Shown: one piece after another, positions 4,106-5,043 of the stretch
Position numbering within the stretch: the stretch's first letter is position 1
How the letters are laid out: the number at the start of each line of letters is the position of its first letter
Origin: CAYGZM01 sp964354365
Lineage (GTDB): Bacteria; Planctomycetota; Phycisphaerae; Sedimentisphaerales; Anaerobacaceae
Direction of reading: 5' to 3'
Assembly (NCBI GenBank): GCA_964354365.1
Contig: CAYGZM010000236.1
Location: 1-5,043, forward strand
DNA: 5,043 nucleotides
Position numbers and translations under genes: made by a program
Notes under the pieces: model-generated
What the model was told of the DNA's origin: nothing
The model's database searches: none
The model's input: the letters and a program-made list of their open reading frames with translations, nothing else

Positions 4106-4945
4106 CCGGATAAAGTTGAGGCAATGTTTCACGTCATCGAGAAGTTGGTCGGTGGTGTGTTCGTATTCGACATTGACGTGACCGCGGAATTTCTGGCGCT
4201 TCAGTTCGGCCAAGATGCCGGCAATGTTGCCGATTCCTTGGCCATAAGGCACATCAAAACTGTCGAACTTCGCTTCTTTTATGTCTTTCAGGTGAACCGA
4301 CAACACACGACTCTTGAACAGCTTGATGGTTTCGACCGGGTCCACGCCGGAAAGGGTGAGATGGCCGGTGTCCACCGAAAACCCCATTCGCGGGTCGCGT
4401 TTGTCCATCAGCGACAACAAATACGCCGGCTCCCAATTCCGGTATTCGGGCCGTTTCGGGTTCTTCTGATGATTGTGGAAACAGAGTTGAATGTCGTATT
4501 CCTTGACCATCTTCTCCACAACGTCGAGGCACTCCATGGGCGGTTCGCCGGTCAGGCCTCGCAAATCGAGCTTGCGGGCAAATTCAAACAGCTTGCGCAC
4601 ATTCACCTCGACGTTGGCCTTGTCCTGAAACGGCGCGTCGTTGAAGTAGGCGTTGACGGCCCGGACACCGGTCGCTTTCAGCTTCGCCTTGAGCGCGGCG
4701 ATGTGCTCGTCGGACAGATTCATGTCCAGCACAACTTTGGGATTCTCGGGGCTGAGTTTCTGCCAGAGGAAGAACTCAATGACCTCACCGCCGCAATCTT
4801 TCGTCTTCTCGATAGCCTCAAACGCCGTAAGATGACGGAACGTGTACGCAGAAACGCCGAGTTCGATTCCCTTGGGACGCGGCGCGGCGTGAGAGGTGAA
4901 CGCCGCCAGACAACAAACGGAGAGAAGAATGTGTGTTGTGTTCAT
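4091..4945 (-). CDS. Secreted sugar phosphate isomerase/epimerase (xylose isomerase-like TIM barrel)
   Basis: The 284-residue protein starts with a signal peptide, MNTTHILLSVCCLAAFTSHA, with likely cleavage near residue 20. The rest is an AP-endonuclease-2/xylose-isomerase-like barrel: LGVSAYTFRHLTAFEAIEK (29-47), GGEVIEFF (52-59), CFHNHQKN (155-162), MGFSVDTGHL (187-196), VLSVHLKD (214-221) and HVNVEYEH (256-263). His157/His159, Asp192, His195, His218 and Glu260/Glu262 are candidates for the divalent-metal site of this fold. The length is normal and no break is visible, so it seems intact. Such exported isomerase/epimerase-like proteins are common in PVC bacteria and sit in carbohydrate-use clusters; the true substrate cannot be read from the sequence. 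AGGA eight bases before ATG 4945 supports the start. A gene on the same strand ends 48 bases upstream, suggesting an operon. The TGA at 4091-4093 closes it. Confidence 0.9.
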   Translation of the reverse strand: MNTTHILLSVCCLAAFTSHAAPRPKGIELGVSAYTFRHLTAFEAIEKTKDCGGEVIEFFLWQKLSPENPKVVLDMNLSDEHIAALKAKLKATGVRAVNAYFNDAPFQDKANVEVNVRKLFEFARKLDLRGLTGEPPMECLDVVEKMVKEYDIQLCFHNHQKNPKRPEYRNWEPAYLLSLMDKRDPRMGFSVDTGHLTLSGVDPVETIKLFKSRVLSVHLKDIKEAKFDSFDVPYGQGIGNIAGILAELKRQKFRGHVNVEYEHTTDQLLDDVKHCLNFIRTHKP

Positions 4946-4993
4946 GCCGTTATTCCTGATCTACCTGAGTTGTTGAAACCTCGCTGGTATCGC

Positions 4994-5043
4994 TCAATAT
5001 TCCCGCTTCTGGTTGATGCCCGGCTGCGGGACGGGGTACTTGC
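4994..5043 (-). CDS. C-terminal tail of an unidentified upstream gene (partial)
   Basis: On the minus strand the frame beginning at 5041 reads KYPVPQPGINQKREY and ends at TGA (4996-4994). A Pro-rich tail with a charged end looks like a natural protein C-terminus, and the stop lies 48 bases before the isomerase start on the same strand, as in an operon. Only 15 residues are visible, so the family cannot be named. The other two frames also stay open across this short stretch, which limits confidence. Confidence 0.45.
   Translation of the reverse strand, partial: KYPVPQPGINQKREY

Noticed and set aside
4016..5043. A plus-strand frame open for more than 1 kb, antisense to the isomerase
   Set aside because: Its codons are the direct complements of the isomerase codons. 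It would stop only where the sense gene uses TTA, CTA or TCA, which are rare here. Apart from the first 25-30 codons, treated as a separate fragment, the peptide looks unlike a protein.
1..5043. CRISPR array, tRNA/rRNA genes, toxin-antitoxin pair or phage genes
   Set aside because: No regularly spaced repeats, cloverleaf-like segments, conserved rRNA text or small paired ORFs of recognisable type were seen on either strand.

Overview
The window looks like a piece of a Gram-negative environmental bacterium, most plausibly from the PVC superphylum (Planctomycetota, Verrucomicrobiota or Lentisphaerota). This is inferred from the gene families: a DUF5060-type glycoside hydrolase, a secreted xylanase-like enzyme, a secreted sugar phosphate isomerase/epimerase and an LpxB (lipid A) remnant. 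No rRNA or other taxonomic marker is present, so the placement is tentative.

The window is a mosaic of broken genes around two insertion sequences. Left part (1-1036): the 3' end of an unidentified gene, a stub that is little more than a signal peptide, then the 5' part of a DUF5060 gene carrying an in-frame TGA. At about 915-926 this gene runs directly into the opposite-strand remnant of a xylanase-like glycoside hydrolase. Centre (1037-2217): a complete IS630-family element with 12-bp terminal inverted repeats and a TA target duplication. Its transposase is split into two overlapping frames at a run of seven A. Removing the element and one TA rejoins the two xylanase pieces exactly in frame (79 + 40 codons), so the element landed inside that gene.

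Right-centre (about 2597-3730): the 5' part of an IS701-like transposase is fused in frame to the C-terminus of lpxB. It is followed, 55 bp later, by the first quarter of an EamA/DMT-family transporter (3786-~4012), which breaks off into a short unidentified coding fragment. Right end (4091-5043, minus strand): an apparently intact secreted sugar phosphate isomerase/epimerase gene, preceded by the last codons of another gene, probably an operon.

The genes do not form one working system. The surviving carbohydrate genes fit a polysaccharide-use region in which IS insertion and several abrupt truncations removed a DUF5060 hydrolase, a xylanase, lpxB and a transporter. I found no convincing new defence, toxin or RNA system. 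The most informative items are the base-exact IS630 insertion, the transposase-LpxB chimera, the short-sequence overlaps at two junctions, and hairpins that flank or cover ribosome binding sites of both transposase genes. Misassembly of a metagenomic contig remains an alternative explanation for the chimeric junctions, but not for the IS630 insertion.
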